A stretch of DNA of 61,256 nucleotides, from positions 1 through 61,256 of the forward strand of contig JAFXQT010000065.1 in NCBI GenBank assembly GCA_017526905.1, read 5' to 3'. This DNA is from Bacteroidaceae bacterium (lineage in GTDB: Bacteria > Bacteroidota > Bacteroidia > Bacteroidales > Bacteroidaceae). Within the stretch, counting starts at the first letter, position 1, and every line of letters starts with the position of its first letter. Positions 35,639 to 45,292 of the stretch are shown piece after piece. The position numbers and the translations under genes were made by a program. Under the pieces are notes generated by a model, which saw nothing but the letters and a program-made list of their open reading frames with translations, had not been told where the DNA came from and made no database searches.

Positions 35639-38146
35639 CTACCGCTTCAGACGCAGGATGTTGAGCGAGTAAGGCTCGGCCGTGAAACTGAAGTTGGGGG
35701 AACTGACGGGGAAGAGGCTCTGCACGGGCGCTACCTTCATGGGTTGTTCCATGGTGTTTTCGTCCGTTCCGCTGGCCGAACGCAGCACCGTCACGGTACC
35801 CGATGCGGGCGTGAAGTCCTTCAGGCGCACGCTGAGCGGAGCAGCTTCGTCCGTGAAATTGACCAACTTGACTATGAGCTCGTCGGTTCCATTCAGAGCG
35901 GCTTGTGCATAGATGTGCTGCATGGACGGCAACTGGAACTCGTGCACAAGCTCGCCGTCGAGCAGGCAGCGCACCTGGATGCCGCGCACCTCGATGCGGG
36001 CATGGTAAGGCCGGTAGGGTTCCAGGCGGCCTTGCTTGGCCACGATGGTGTGTTTGGAGCCGCTTGATATTTGTTCCACGGCGTGCTGGGTATTGCCCCA
36101 GCCACCCAAGTTCCACCACAGGTAGTTGTTGTCGTTTTCATAGCCAAACACGATGATGGCGCCCTCGGCGCCTTCGGTGCGGGCCAGGGTGCAATCCAGC
36201 GCATAGTTGTCTGGCAGCGTGGTACCATTCAGATAGATGCCCCCTTCAGCCCGCTGGCTGGTTTGGAACACGGCCGTTGGCGTGACGCTCCACTGACCTT
36301 CCTGGTTGTTCGGGCCGCCCAGCGACGTCCAGTCGGCCTGCACCTCGATGGGGCTGCCATTGTCCAGGCTGGTGGCCTTGATGCCCGAGAACCAGGCCGC
36401 AGTGCCCCAAGTGGCCAGGCCGAAGCGGTGGCCGATGCGGGCCGGCAGCACATTGTCGGTAAGTGCAAAGCCAACATTTTGCGTGCCCACGTTGTTGGAC
36501 ATGAGGTTCTGCACCCAGTAGGAGGGCGTGCCGAAGCTCTTGGCCGAGTTGAAGCGGATCATGTCCGGGCGCCATGCCTGGTCGTTCTCGTTCACGAAGA
36601 TCGGAGCGTAGCTGGCCATGCGCACCACGTCGGAGTTACGCTCGGTGCCCATCATGTAGATGGCCTCGCCAAGCGCAGCCGTGAGGTGTCCGTTCACGCC
36701 GAAATTGCTGGTCACTGCATACTCGCCCACGTAGATCTTAGGACCTTTGCGGTCGTAAGTGTCATACTTATTATAATAGGAGGCAAACCACGAGGGACTG
36801 CGGTAGTAGTGCTCGTCCAGCAAGTCCACGGGCAGCTGGCTGCGCCATGAGGGCGCATCGGTCCCCCAGGACTCGACATTGCCAATGACCTGCACATCGG
36901 GGTACTTGGCTTTGATGGCTTTGTAGAACTGTTCGTAGCGCTTGAAGTAGTGGTCGCTCTGGTCGCGGTTGGAGTCGAAGTAGAAGTTGGCATTCTCGTT
37001 GCCCACTTCCAGCAGGCGCAGGTTGAAAGGCTCCGGGTGTCCGTTCTGCGCGCGCATCTTGCCCCACTTGGAAGTGACGGGGCCGTTGGCATACTCCAGG
37101 GCGTCGAGCGCCTCCTGTATGTACTCCTCAATCTGGTCGTAGGGCTGCACCCAGCCGTGGCCGATGCCCACATTTACCACGAAGAGGGGCTCTGCGCCCA
37201 AGTCCTCGGATAGCTGCAGCATCTCATGGTAGCCCAGGCCATCGGTCACGTTGTAGCGCCAGTTCACGCTGAGGTGGCCGGGTCGCTGCTCGATGGGGCC
37301 AATGGTCTTGTACCACACGAATCGGTTTTGCAGGTTGTTGTTCTCGGTGGCCTGTCCCTCGACATAGCACCCGCCGGGGAAACGCATGAAACGCGGATGC
37401 AGGGCCTCCAGCAGCTGTGCCAGATCCTTGCGGCAGCCGTTGGGGCGGTCCTTATACGTTGGGGGGAAGAGACTCACCACATCCAGGTAGATGCTGCCGG
37501 GCTTGGAGAAGGTCAGTGCCAGACTGGCCTCGGGGTTGGAGCCCGTGGCGGTGATTTCGGCCTCATAGCGGCGCCACTCAGTGCCGGCTTCGATGCTGAT
37601 GGGTGTGGCGCCCAGGCTGGTGCCCGACGTCTCGCACAGCGAGGCGGTAACGGTGCCGGCCCACTTCTGCTCGGCCCGCACCCAGAAGGAGAGGCGGTAC
37701 TTGGTGCCCTGCACGGCATTGATGCCCCAGAAGCCCTCGTTGCGGATGCCCGCTCCGGCCTCCTTCACTTCCAGCTCCACACAAGCCTCCTGTGCCTGGT
37801 TGAGCAGGTGCTCCTGGCAGGTGGCGGCACGTGCCTGGCCCACCGTATGCCAGCCTTGAATGCCGCGCGGCATGTGCAGTTCGCGCCCGGGGCGGTTCGG
37901 GTTGCGGCGGCGCGGACGGACGGACTTGGTTTCGAGGTCGTCCTCAAACGAGCGGTTGCGGATCAGTTCGGCATAGATACCGCCGTCGCCGGCATGGTTG
38001 ATTTCTTCAAAAAAGATACCATAGTGCAGGGGGCCGATGGCGGCTCCCTTCTGCGAGGCATCCACGGTGAGCACGGACTGGGCACTCACCGGCGCTGCGG
38101 CACACAAGGCGGCCGCAGCAAGCATTGTCGTGATTTTGCGCATCAT
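35639..38146 (-). CDS. GH51 alpha-L-arabinofuranosidase with carbohydrate-binding domains
   Basis: An 835-residue exported glycosidase that removes alpha-L-arabinofuranose from arabinan or arabinoxylan. The signal peptide ends PVSAQ. The catalytic acid/base is E384 in EVGNEN and the nucleophile E475 in YVGEYA. An inserted CBM4-like module sits at about 125-245 (GFWGINAVQGTKYRLSFWVR), and a LamG-like beta-sandwich after the barrel near 640-760. A C-terminal beta domain closes the protein. The start at 38146 gives MMRKITT with a signal peptide. The small lipoprotein gene just upstream on this strand may be in its operon. Confidence 0.93.
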   Translation of the reverse strand: MMRKITTMLAAAALCAAAPVSAQSVLTVDASQKGAAIGPLHYGIFFEEINHAGDGGIYAELIRNRSFEDDLETKSVRPRRRNPNRPGRELHMPRGIQGWHTVGQARAATCQEHLLNQAQEACVELEVKEAGAGIRNEGFWGINAVQGTKYRLSFWVRAEQKWAGTVTASLCETSGTSLGATPISIEAGTEWRRYEAEITATGSNPEASLALTFSKPGSIYLDVVSLFPPTYKDRPNGCRKDLAQLLEALHPRFMRFPGGCYVEGQATENNNLQNRFVWYKTIGPIEQRPGHLSVNWRYNVTDGLGYHEMLQLSEDLGAEPLFVVNVGIGHGWVQPYDQIEEYIQEALDALEYANGPVTSKWGKMRAQNGHPEPFNLRLLEVGNENANFYFDSNRDQSDHYFKRYEQFYKAIKAKYPDVQVIGNVESWGTDAPSWRSQLPVDLLDEHYYRSPSWFASYYNKYDTYDRKGPKIYVGEYAVTSNFGVNGHLTAALGEAIYMMGTERNSDVVRMASYAPIFVNENDQAWRPDMIRFNSAKSFGTPSYWVQNLMSNNVGTQNVGFALTDNVLPARIGHRFGLATWGTAAWFSGIKATSLDNGSPIEVQADWTSLGGPNNQEGQWSVTPTAVFQTSQRAEGGIYLNGTTLPDNYALDCTLARTEGAEGAIIVFGYENDNNYLWWNLGGWGNTQHAVEQISSGSKHTIVAKQGRLEPYRPYHARIEVRGIQVRCLLDGELVHEFQLPSMQHIYAQAALNGTDELIVKLVNFTDEAAPLSVRLKDFTPASGTVTVLRSASGTDENTMEQPMKVAPVQSLFPVSSPNFSFTAEPYSLNILRLKR

Positions 38147-38254
38147 TATTGTTCTTAGAGTAAAGGTAATAAGCGTTATCGGGCACATGCAACTCAGATG
38201 GTATGTAAGCCACATGCAGCCAGCTATGCCTGCAAGTCCTATCGGGACAGGAGG

Positions 38255-38608
38255 CTATGGCATGGCAAGGTCGTAGGTACCCACCACGGTCATGGCGGAA
38301 TCGGAGTCATACACCACCGCCACACGGATTGTGTTGCCTGGGATGATGGTGGCCTCGCGCTCCACCTGGTCGTTCAGTTCCAGCTCGAGCGTGTCGCCCT
38401 GTTCGGTGATGAACTGGAGCAGGTTCATAGAAGTGTCGTCGCCAATCACGCCCACCAGCGTGTCGGGTGCCTCGGCAGCGGTGTCCTGCTGAAGCAGTCC
38501 GGTAGCCGTTTCAGCCTGTGTTTCGCCCTTGCTACTGCCGCCCGTACAGGCACAAGGCAGCAGCATCGAAGCCAGCATAACCGGCAGGTAAAGTTTGCAT
38601 TTCTTCAT
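38255..38608 (-). CDS. Small predicted lipoprotein
   Basis: A 117-residue protein with signal-like start MKKCKLYLPVMLASMLLPCAC, so lipidation at C19 or C21 is likely, although the lipobox is imperfect. The mature part is acidic and beta-rich (DTLVGVIGDDTSMNLLQFI). Function unknown. Its -7 box is TAATTTTG at 38643-38650 on this strand with TTTG at 38672-38675, in a divergent promoter region shared with the coiled-coil gene. Confidence 0.75.
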   Translation of the reverse strand: MKKCKLYLPVMLASMLLPCACTGGSSKGETQAETATGLLQQDTAAEAPDTLVGVIGDDTSMNLLQFITEQGDTLELELNDQVEREATIIPGNTIRVAVVYDSDSAMTVVGTYDLAMP

Positions 38609-38642
38609 GGAGTGAATATCAGTAAGTGTTCGTTAGCGAGAG

Positions 38643-38722
38643 CAAAATTACAAAAAGAAAGGACTTCGCTCCAAATTTGCCCTTACTTTTTTTGCTTTTG
38701 CACGCACTTTCACGTACTTTTG
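38643..38722. promoter_or_regulatory. Divergent promoters, lipoprotein and coiled-coil gene
   Basis: Minus strand: TAATTTTG (38643-38650) with TTTG at 38672-38675, spacing 21. Plus strand: TACTTTTG (38715-38722) with TTTG at 38691-38694, spacing 20. The plus-strand start codon at 38742 lies 20 bases after its -7 box. Confidence 0.75.
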
Positions 38723-38741
38723 CAGGCAAAAGCAAGCAAAT

Positions 38742-41420
38742 ATGGATTTCATAGATATTGACAACGCCGAAGAAGCCACCCGGCAATGGTGGCTGAAGCA
38801 ATACGGAACGCCTCTGCCCGAGGAGGTGAAGGGATGGCTCAAACTGATGAGCCGCAAGGAAGTGCAACGTGCCCGCGTGGCCGAACACTTCCTGGACGAC
38901 GCCACGCTGCGCAAAGTGCAGGACAGCCGGCGCCTGAGCCAGACCAAGCTGGCCAACGTGGAGGCCGCACTGGACAACGTGCGCCAGCAGATGGACCGCA
39001 CGCGCCGCCTCATCCGCCTGAATGCCGAACTGAAGATGCATCAGACCAGCCTGTACGAGATAAACAAACGGGCCGCAAGCGTGCAAACCGAACGCAAGGA
39101 ACTGGAACGATTTGAGACCTTCGAGGCCATCAACGGACAGTACCAACGCATCCGCACCATCGAGCAGGACATCAGCCAGTTCAGACAGCAGGCTGGGCAG
39201 GTAGGACTCAGCATTGACGAGAACCAACGCCTGTACGACGAGGCAGAAAAGGCCATGACGCTGGAACAGCAGAAGACCGTGGATGCCGAGAAGGCCACCA
39301 TGCAGGCTGCACTGACCATGGCCGAGGGCGAACAGCTGACGGCAAGCATCGAGACCATACAAGCGGCCGCCAAGAACATCGAGGGGCTCACCGTCGAGCT
39401 GCGCAGCCGTCTGGAAATGGCCATACAGGCGCAGAAGGACATCCAGCAGGAACTGAGCGACACACAACGGCAACTGGCCGGCCTGAAGCAGGAGCGGCAA
39501 TCGATGGAATCGCACAAGAACATGCTGGAACATGGCGAGAACATACAGACACTGCTGGACGAACTGCAACGTGTGGATGAGAAACGCACGCAACTGCAAA
39601 ACGAACTGCGGCAAGCCACCACACGGCAGAACGAGCGCAACGAGCAACTGGCTAAACTCTTCACCGAGAGCCAGGCGCTGGAAGCCACCACACAGACTAC
39701 ACGCGAGGAGCTGGCGGCCCACCGCCGCAGCATTGCCGGACAGGACAGCTACACGCTGCAACAGCGTGCCATGGACCTGCGCGGGCGCAAGCTGATGCTG
39801 GAAACGGGCCTTTCGCTGTGGAAAAGCATTGCCGAAGGCTACAACCAAATAGAACACAAGGAGCAGCTCATCACCAGCCTGCGCCAACGCATAGAACAGC
39901 TGAACCGCAACATCGACCAACTGCAGATACGCGTGAAGCAGGTGGAACGGCAACTGGACGAGAAGAACTACCACTGGACACTGTCCAAAAGCCAGAACGT
40001 GATTGAGCTGAGAGGCGACCTGCAGGAGGGCATACCCTGTACCGTATGCGGTGCCACGCACCACCCCTGGCACAGCGAAACCATCGTTGAGCAGAACGCG
40101 CTGATAGCATCGATGAAAGCCGACGTGGTGGCACTGCGCACCGAACTGCGCACCAAGGGCGACCAACTGCATGACATGCAACTGGAACTGACGGCCACAC
40201 AGGGGCAGCTGGAAGCTGAAACGGACAACATGCGCACGCTGCAGGAACGGCAGAAAAAGGACACGGACGAGTGGCGCACCTTCAGCCAACTGGACCGCTC
40301 GTTTGCCGACTGCACCCCAGCCACCAACCGCGAGGCACGCAAATCAATGATGCAGCAGCTCATCGAAAAGACGACGCTCGATTCGGAAGAGGCTCAGAAG
40401 ACACTCGATGCCTTCAACTACCACCTCAACGCCATCAGCTCGCTGGGCAACGAGATTCAGCAGAAACAGCAACAGGCCAGCGACCTGGCTGTACGCCTCA
40501 ACGAGGTGAACACCGCCTGCCAAGTCATGGCAGGACAGGTGGAGCGCCTCACCCAGCGGCTGTCCGACACCACGCAGGACTTCAGCCGGCGCTACGACCG
40601 GCTGGACAAACTCATGTCCATCCCCGACTGGCTGCGCAGCTGGAAGCAGTCGGCCGAAGGGCTGAAACTCCGCATTCAGGGCATGATGGACCAGTGGAAC
40701 AGCAACTGCAACGACATCAGCCTGAAGCAGTCACAACTGGAACAACTGCAGATAAAACTGGAGATGGTGGAGAATAGCATCCAGCAGGCCAAGGCCGACA
40801 TCAACATGCAGGAACAGCTCACCGAGAAAGCCAAGGACACCATATCGAAATGGGAGAACGCTATTGAAAAACTGCTCAGCGGCGAGCAGGCCAAGGACCT
40901 GTTCAACCGATACCGCGAGATGCTGGCGGCACAGCAAAGCCTGTGGCAGAAAAGCCGCGAGCGCACAAACGAGCAACTGCAAACGCTGCTGGACCTGCGC
41001 GCACAACAGCAGATCCACAACGAAAATATTCAGCTATCCAGCCAGCGGCTGGCCAACGAGCGCCTCGGACTGGACCTGTGGATGGGGCGCTACAACGCTA
41101 CACACCCACCCGTGCAGATAAGCGAGTTGGACCGCGTGCTGGCCGACGGGAAGGACTGGAACGAACTGCGAAGCCAAGTGCGCGACATCATCCTGGAGCA
41201 AGCCGCCACACAGGCCAAGGTGGACAGCATCAAGGCCGAAATCATCGAGCTGCAAGCCGAAGGAACCCGGATTGACACGGACAACGGGCAGCAGGAACAG
41301 GAACTGTTGCACCAACAACAGGACACGCTGGAAGCACAGCGGCAGGAAATCCTGCAGCAGATTGCACACTTCGAGGAACAGCTCAAAGCACACGATGCAG
41401 TACGCTCGCTTAAAGAATAA
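38742..41420 (+). CDS. Headless SbcC-like coiled-coil protein with zinc hook
   Basis: An 892-residue, almost wholly coiled-coil protein. Near its middle is CTVCGATHHPWH (C433, C436), a close match to the zinc hook of SbcC/Rad50, where CxxC pairs from two molecules clamp one zinc ion. The N-terminal 80 residues and C-terminal end lack Walker A, the ABC signature and Walker B, so the SMC-type ATPase head is missing. Two long antiparallel coils would meet at the hook. The start at 38742 lies 20 bases after a strong promoter. It is followed by an AraC-type HTH gene. Function unknown; a tethering or scaffold role is plausible. Confidence 0.8.
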   Translation: MDFIDIDNAEEATRQWWLKQYGTPLPEEVKGWLKLMSRKEVQRARVAEHFLDDATLRKVQDSRRLSQTKLANVEAALDNVRQQMDRTRRLIRLNAELKMHQTSLYEINKRAASVQTERKELERFETFEAINGQYQRIRTIEQDISQFRQQAGQVGLSIDENQRLYDEAEKAMTLEQQKTVDAEKATMQAALTMAEGEQLTASIETIQAAAKNIEGLTVELRSRLEMAIQAQKDIQQELSDTQRQLAGLKQERQSMESHKNMLEHGENIQTLLDELQRVDEKRTQLQNELRQATTRQNERNEQLAKLFTESQALEATTQTTREELAAHRRSIAGQDSYTLQQRAMDLRGRKLMLETGLSLWKSIAEGYNQIEHKEQLITSLRQRIEQLNRNIDQLQIRVKQVERQLDEKNYHWTLSKSQNVIELRGDLQEGIPCTVCGATHHPWHSETIVEQNALIASMKADVVALRTELRTKGDQLHDMQLELTATQGQLEAETDNMRTLQERQKKDTDEWRTFSQLDRSFADCTPATNREARKSMMQQLIEKTTLDSEEAQKTLDAFNYHLNAISSLGNEIQQKQQQASDLAVRLNEVNTACQVMAGQVERLTQRLSDTTQDFSRRYDRLDKLMSIPDWLRSWKQSAEGLKLRIQGMMDQWNSNCNDISLKQSQLEQLQIKLEMVENSIQQAKADINMQEQLTEKAKDTISKWENAIEKLLSGEQAKDLFNRYREMLAAQQSLWQKSRERTNEQLQTLLDLRAQQQIHNENIQLSSQRLANERLGLDLWMGRYNATHPPVQISELDRVLADGKDWNELRSQVRDIILEQAATQAKVDSIKAEIIELQAEGTRIDTDNGQQEQELLHQQQDTLEAQRQEILQQIAHFEEQLKAHDAVRSLKE

Positions 41421-41450
41421 CCACCCACACTGCACAAACCCACCAGACGC

Positions 41451-41909
41451 ATGCCATACGACCGATACGAAAAGAAAGAAAAGGCTGCGGCCTACCGCAC
41501 ACGCATCAGCCCAGAGGTGATCGATGCCATCTATGAAAACACGTTGCACAAGATGATCGTGGAAAAGAAGTACCGCGACTGCAAGTACAACGCGCAGCAG
41601 CTGGCACGCGACATACAAACCAACACACGCTACATCAGCGCCGCCATCAGCCTGCGCTTCCACATGAGCTTTTCCGAGCTGATCAACGGCTACCGCGTCC
41701 GCGATGCCATGTCGATGCTCACCGACCGCCGCTGCCGGCACATGAGCATAGCCCAGATTGCCGAGGCCTGCGGTTTCAGCAGCCGCCAGGCACTGCATGC
41801 CGCCTTCTACAAGGCACAGCACCAGACTCCGCGCGCCTACCAGCAGGAATTCTTCCAGAAGATCGAAGCGGGCAAGCGGAAGGAGCCGAAAGGCCAAAGC
41901 GCCACCTGA
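41451..41909 (+). CDS. Stand-alone AraC-type DNA-binding protein
   Basis: A 152-residue protein consisting of little more than an AraC/XylS double helix-turn-helix (about 45-135: YNAQQLARDIQTNTRYISAA for the first HTH and MSIAQIAEACGFSSRQALHA for the second). It has no ligand domain or receiver. Bacteroidetes often have such isolated output domains. It lies 30 bases after the zinc-hook gene on the same strand and may be co-transcribed with it. Target unknown. Confidence 0.9.
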   Translation: MPYDRYEKKEKAAAYRTRISPEVIDAIYENTLHKMIVEKKYRDCKYNAQQLARDIQTNTRYISAAISLRFHMSFSELINGYRVRDAMSMLTDRRCRHMSIAQIAEACGFSSRQALHAAFYKAQHQTPRAYQQEFFQKIEAGKRKEPKGQSAT

Positions 41910-41960
41910 AGGCCGCCCACCAACACACTTGTTCAAACCACACACAGTCAACATTGCAAT

Positions 41961-44060
41961 ATGAAGTTCCACAACACATCTTTCAAAAAAACGCTTCTCA
42001 TGACCCTTCTCACCGCCGCCGTGGCCACTACAGCCAACGCCACACCCCAGGCCGCTGCCGACCAATTCCCCTATAACGACGAACGCTTTGCCGACTTGCA
42101 AATGCTGCGCTACCAGGTGCCTGGCTTCAACGAGCTCTCACTGCGGCAGAAAACACTGGTATATTGCCTGAATCAGGCCGCCCTATACGGACGCGATATC
42201 CTCTGGGATCAGAACGGCCGCTACAACCTGCGCATACGCCAGATGCTGGAGACAGTCTATACCAACTACAAAGGCAACCGCAACACACCGGACTGGGAGG
42301 CCTTCGTCACCTACCTGAAACGTGTGTGGTTCAGCAACGGCATTCACCACCACTATGGCTGCGACAAATTCCAGCCCGGCTTCTCGCAGGAATTCCTCCG
42401 AGCCGCCGTGAAGAGCGTGCCACAGAGCCAACTCCCCATCACGGCAGCCAACGGCAGCAACCCGGCAGCCGTCGATGCCCTCTGCGACGAGCTCTTCCCC
42501 ATCATGTTCGACCCCACCATCATGCCCAAGCGTGTGAACCAGGCCGATGGGCAAGACCTCATCCTGACCAGCGCTGAAAACTACTATGGCCAAGGGGTGA
42601 CACAAGCCGAGGCCGAAGCATTCTACACGCAGATGAAGGAAGCCTACACAAACCCCAAGCAGCCAATCATGTTCGGCATGAACAGCCGCCTTGTAAAGGA
42701 AAACGGCCAACTCAAAGAGAAAGTATGGCGAAGCGGAGGACTCTATGGCCCCGCCATCGACAAGATTATATATTGGCTTAAGAAAGCCCTGCTTGTGGCC
42801 GAGAGCGAAGCACAGAAGAAAGTCATCAACAAACTCATCGAAGTGTATCAGACCAGCGACCTCAAGACCTTTGACAAGTACACCATCCTTTGGGTGAACA
42901 ACACCGAGGATGATGTGGATTTCACCAACTACTTCACCGAAAGCTATGGCGACCCGCTCGGCATGAAAGCCTCGTGGGAGGCCATCACCAACTTCAAGGA
43001 CCACGCCGCCACCGAACGCACACGCAAGCTCAGCGACAACGCGCAGTGGTTTGAGGACAACTCGCCGGTTGATGCCCGGTTCAAGAAGGAAAAGTGCAAA
43101 GGCATCTCGGCCAAAGTAATCGTGGCTGCCATCCTGGGGGGCGATCTCTACCCCAGCACAGCCATCGGCATCAACCTGCCCAACAGCAACTGGGTGCGCG
43201 CCGAACACGGATCGAAAAGCGTAACCATCGGGAACCTGACCGATGCTTACAACAAAGCAGCACACGGAAATGGATTCCAGGAGGAGTTTGTCATAGATCA
43301 AGCCACACAGAAACTCATTGACGATTATGGCGACTACTGCGACGACCTGCACACCGACCTGCACGAATGCCTGGGACATGGCAGCGGCAAGCTCCTGCCC
43401 GGCGTTGACGTGGATTCGCTCAAGGCTTACGGCAGCACGATTGAGGAAGGCAGAGCCGACCTCTTTGCACTATACTACCTGGCCGACCCGAAACTGGTTG
43501 AACTGGGACTCACGCCTGCCCCCGAAGCCTACCAAAGCCAATACTACACCTACCTCATGAACGGCCTGCTCACACAACTGGTGCGCATTGAGCCCGGAAA
43601 AGATGTGGAGGAAGCACACATGCGCAACCGCGCCTTCATTGCCAACTGGGTCCTGGCACATGCAGCAGCCGACAGCACTGCCGCACCTGCCGTCCAACTC
43701 GTCAAGCGCGAAGGCAAGACCTATGTTCAAGTGAACAACTACCCGGCCTTGCGCAAACTCTTCGGCACACTGCTGGCCGAGGTGCAGCGCATCAAGAGCG
43801 AAGGCGACTTTGATGCCGCCCGCAACCTGGTGGAGACCTATGGTGTCAAGGTGGACCCAGACTTGCACGCCGAGATCCTCGCACGTTACAAGGCGCTCAA
43901 CCTTGCCCCCTACAAAGGCTTCATCAACCCCAAATACGAACTTGTCAAAAACAGTTTGGGCATCATCACCGATGTTAAAATCACTTACGACGAGCCCTAC
44001 GACCAGCAAATGCTCCGCTACTCCAGCCAGTACCGTACTCTACCCTACATCAATGACTAA
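41961..44060 (+). CDS. Dipeptidyl-peptidase III (M49), exported
   Basis: A 699-residue zinc exopeptidase removing N-terminal dipeptides. The zinc motif is HECLGH (H468, E469, H473), the form found in Bacteroides DPP III, and EEGRAD gives the third ligand at E496. A signal peptide (about 1-27, TANATPQ) suggests export, unlike cytosolic eukaryotic DPP III. It probably takes part in periplasmic peptide use. Its end overlaps the AlkD-like gene by 8 bases. Confidence 0.93.
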   Translation: MKFHNTSFKKTLLMTLLTAAVATTANATPQAAADQFPYNDERFADLQMLRYQVPGFNELSLRQKTLVYCLNQAALYGRDILWDQNGRYNLRIRQMLETVYTNYKGNRNTPDWEAFVTYLKRVWFSNGIHHHYGCDKFQPGFSQEFLRAAVKSVPQSQLPITAANGSNPAAVDALCDELFPIMFDPTIMPKRVNQADGQDLILTSAENYYGQGVTQAEAEAFYTQMKEAYTNPKQPIMFGMNSRLVKENGQLKEKVWRSGGLYGPAIDKIIYWLKKALLVAESEAQKKVINKLIEVYQTSDLKTFDKYTILWVNNTEDDVDFTNYFTESYGDPLGMKASWEAITNFKDHAATERTRKLSDNAQWFEDNSPVDARFKKEKCKGISAKVIVAAILGGDLYPSTAIGINLPNSNWVRAEHGSKSVTIGNLTDAYNKAAHGNGFQEEFVIDQATQKLIDDYGDYCDDLHTDLHECLGHGSGKLLPGVDVDSLKAYGSTIEEGRADLFALYYLADPKLVELGLTPAPEAYQSQYYTYLMNGLLTQLVRIEPGKDVEEAHMRNRAFIANWVLAHAAADSTAAPAVQLVKREGKTYVQVNNYPALRKLFGTLLAEVQRIKSEGDFDAARNLVETYGVKVDPDLHAEILARYKALNLAPYKGFINPKYELVKNSLGIITDVKITYDEPYDQQMLRYSSQYRTLPYIND

Positions 44061-44766
44061 GCCCCCCCTCACCGAAAGCCACGGCTTACACGGCACCCAG
44101 CCGGCAACCACAGCACATATAGCTGCCGCCGCTGTGCCCGGAGCATCAGTTCCGGCCCCATCCCCACTACTCGCCATCAAGGCCGAGCTGCGGGCAGCCA
44201 TGAATGGTGTGGCCGCCACCCGCATCCGCCAAAGCGGCATGGACTATAAGCTAACCTTCGGCGTTGAACTGCCCCGACTGCAAGCTATCGCGGCCGAATT
44301 CGCCCCCGATGCGCACCTGGCTCAAGCCCTCTGGCATGAGGACATTCGCGAGTGCCGTATCCTGGCCACCATGCTCTACCCCACTGACAGCTTCTCTGAA
44401 GACATAGCGGAAGTGTGGACGGAGAGCATCCAAATGAAACAAGCCGAGCTGGCACAATACCTCGTCATGAACCTCCTCTGCAAGCAACCATACGCCAGCA
44501 CCAAAGCCTTCGAATGGATGGCCTCGGAACGGCCCGTGCATCAACTGCTCGGCTTCCTGCTCATCGGGCGGTTGCTCATGCAAGGCTGCCAACTCAGCCC
44601 CAGCGCCGAGGACGAGTTCCTTGACCAGGCTGCTGCCATCCATACCACCCACCTGGCTCTTCATAAGGCGGTGCAGAACGCGTTGTTGCGCTTTGCCGAC
44701 ACTGGCAGCCAACGTGCAGCAGAGGCCCAGCAGATTCTTTCCACACTTTTTTTGGCCAAGTCATAG
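44053..44766 (+). CDS. DNA alkylation repair (AlkD-like) protein
   Basis: A 237-residue, all-helical HEAT-repeat-like protein of the DNA alkylation repair family, which removes alkylated bases without base flipping in AlkD. Recognisable are MDYKLTFGVELPRLQAIA, WHEDIRECRILATMLYP and the repeats after it. The chosen start at 44053 overlaps the DPP III stop; a later ATG (MNGVAATRIRQ) is the alternative. Its Ala/Pro-rich first 40 residues are atypical. The promoter of the next gene begins within its last codons. Confidence 0.75.
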   Translation: MTKPPLTESHGLHGTQPATTAHIAAAAVPGASVPAPSPLLAIKAELRAAMNGVAATRIRQSGMDYKLTFGVELPRLQAIAAEFAPDAHLAQALWHEDIRECRILATMLYPTDSFSEDIAEVWTESIQMKQAELAQYLVMNLLCKQPYASTKAFEWMASERPVHQLLGFLLIGRLLMQGCQLSPSAEDEFLDQAAAIHTTHLALHKAVQNALLRFADTGSQRAAEAQQILSTLFLAKS

Positions 44767-44782
44767 GAATCCATTACCTTTG
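44751..44782 (+). promoter_or_regulatory. Strong promoter of the fur-like / purA genes
   Basis: TTTG at 44751-44754 and TACCTTTG at 44775-44782 are separated by exactly 20 bp. The start codon at 44790 lies only 7 bases after the -7 element, which suggests a leaderless or nearly leaderless mRNA. Confidence 0.8.
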
Positions 44783-44789
44783 TCCCCGC

Positions 44790-45272
44790 ATGAGCAGAGA
44801 GAACACACTACTACAACGCGCCACAGCACAGCTGCGCACCTTCCTACAGGCCAACCAACTGCGCTGCACCAAGGAGCGCTTGGCCATATTGGAAGCCATC
44901 TACCAAACCGACAAGCCTTTCACTATCGATGGGCTTATGCAGATGATGCAACAAAAGCGCTTCCATGTCAGCATGGCCACACTCTACGCTGCCGCCGATC
45001 TCTTTGCACGTGCCAACCTGCTGCTCCGCCATCCAGCCACAGGCGCATCGGCCCTGTACCAGCGCATACCTGATTCTGGCTGCAGCTGCTACCTTATCTG
45101 CAACAGCTGCGAGAAGGTAAGCCAACTGGAGAAAAAGGACGCCCTGGAACTCATTGAGAGCATACCTACCAAACGCTTCACACCATACCACCGCATCACC
45201 TACATCTACGGACTGTGCATGCGATGCAAGGCCAAGCAGAAGCGGCAACTCGACAAACAAAAGAAACACTGA
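44790..45272 (+). CDS. Fur-family regulator with altered metal site
   Basis: A 160-residue Fur-family transcription factor. The winged-helix domain is residues about 15-85 (RCTKERLAILEAIYQTDKPF). The structural zinc pairs C104-x2-C107 and C143-x2-C146 are kept. The usual His-rich HHHxHxxC stretch is replaced by SGCSCYLIC, so the regulatory metal site is changed and the sensed metal or redox signal is unclear. It shares a promoter with purA, 20 bases downstream. Confidence 0.85.
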   Translation: MSRENTLLQRATAQLRTFLQANQLRCTKERLAILEAIYQTDKPFTIDGLMQMMQQKRFHVSMATLYAAADLFARANLLLRHPATGASALYQRIPDSGCSCYLICNSCEKVSQLEKKDALELIESIPTKRFTPYHRITYIYGLCMRCKAKQKRQLDKQKKH

Positions 45273-45292
45273 AACATACCCCCCACAAACCT

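Noticed and set aside
38619-40289. 556-codon open frame on the minus strand
   Set aside because: It is antisense to the zinc-hook coiled-coil gene, and its Leu/His/Gln-rich sequence mirrors coiled-coil codons.
38742-41420. Calling the coiled-coil protein SbcC
   Set aside because: No Walker A, ABC signature or Walker B motif is present, so an exonuclease subunit function cannot be claimed.
42183-43379. 398-codon open frame on the minus strand
   Set aside because: It lies wholly inside dipeptidyl-peptidase III, which has its catalytic motifs.
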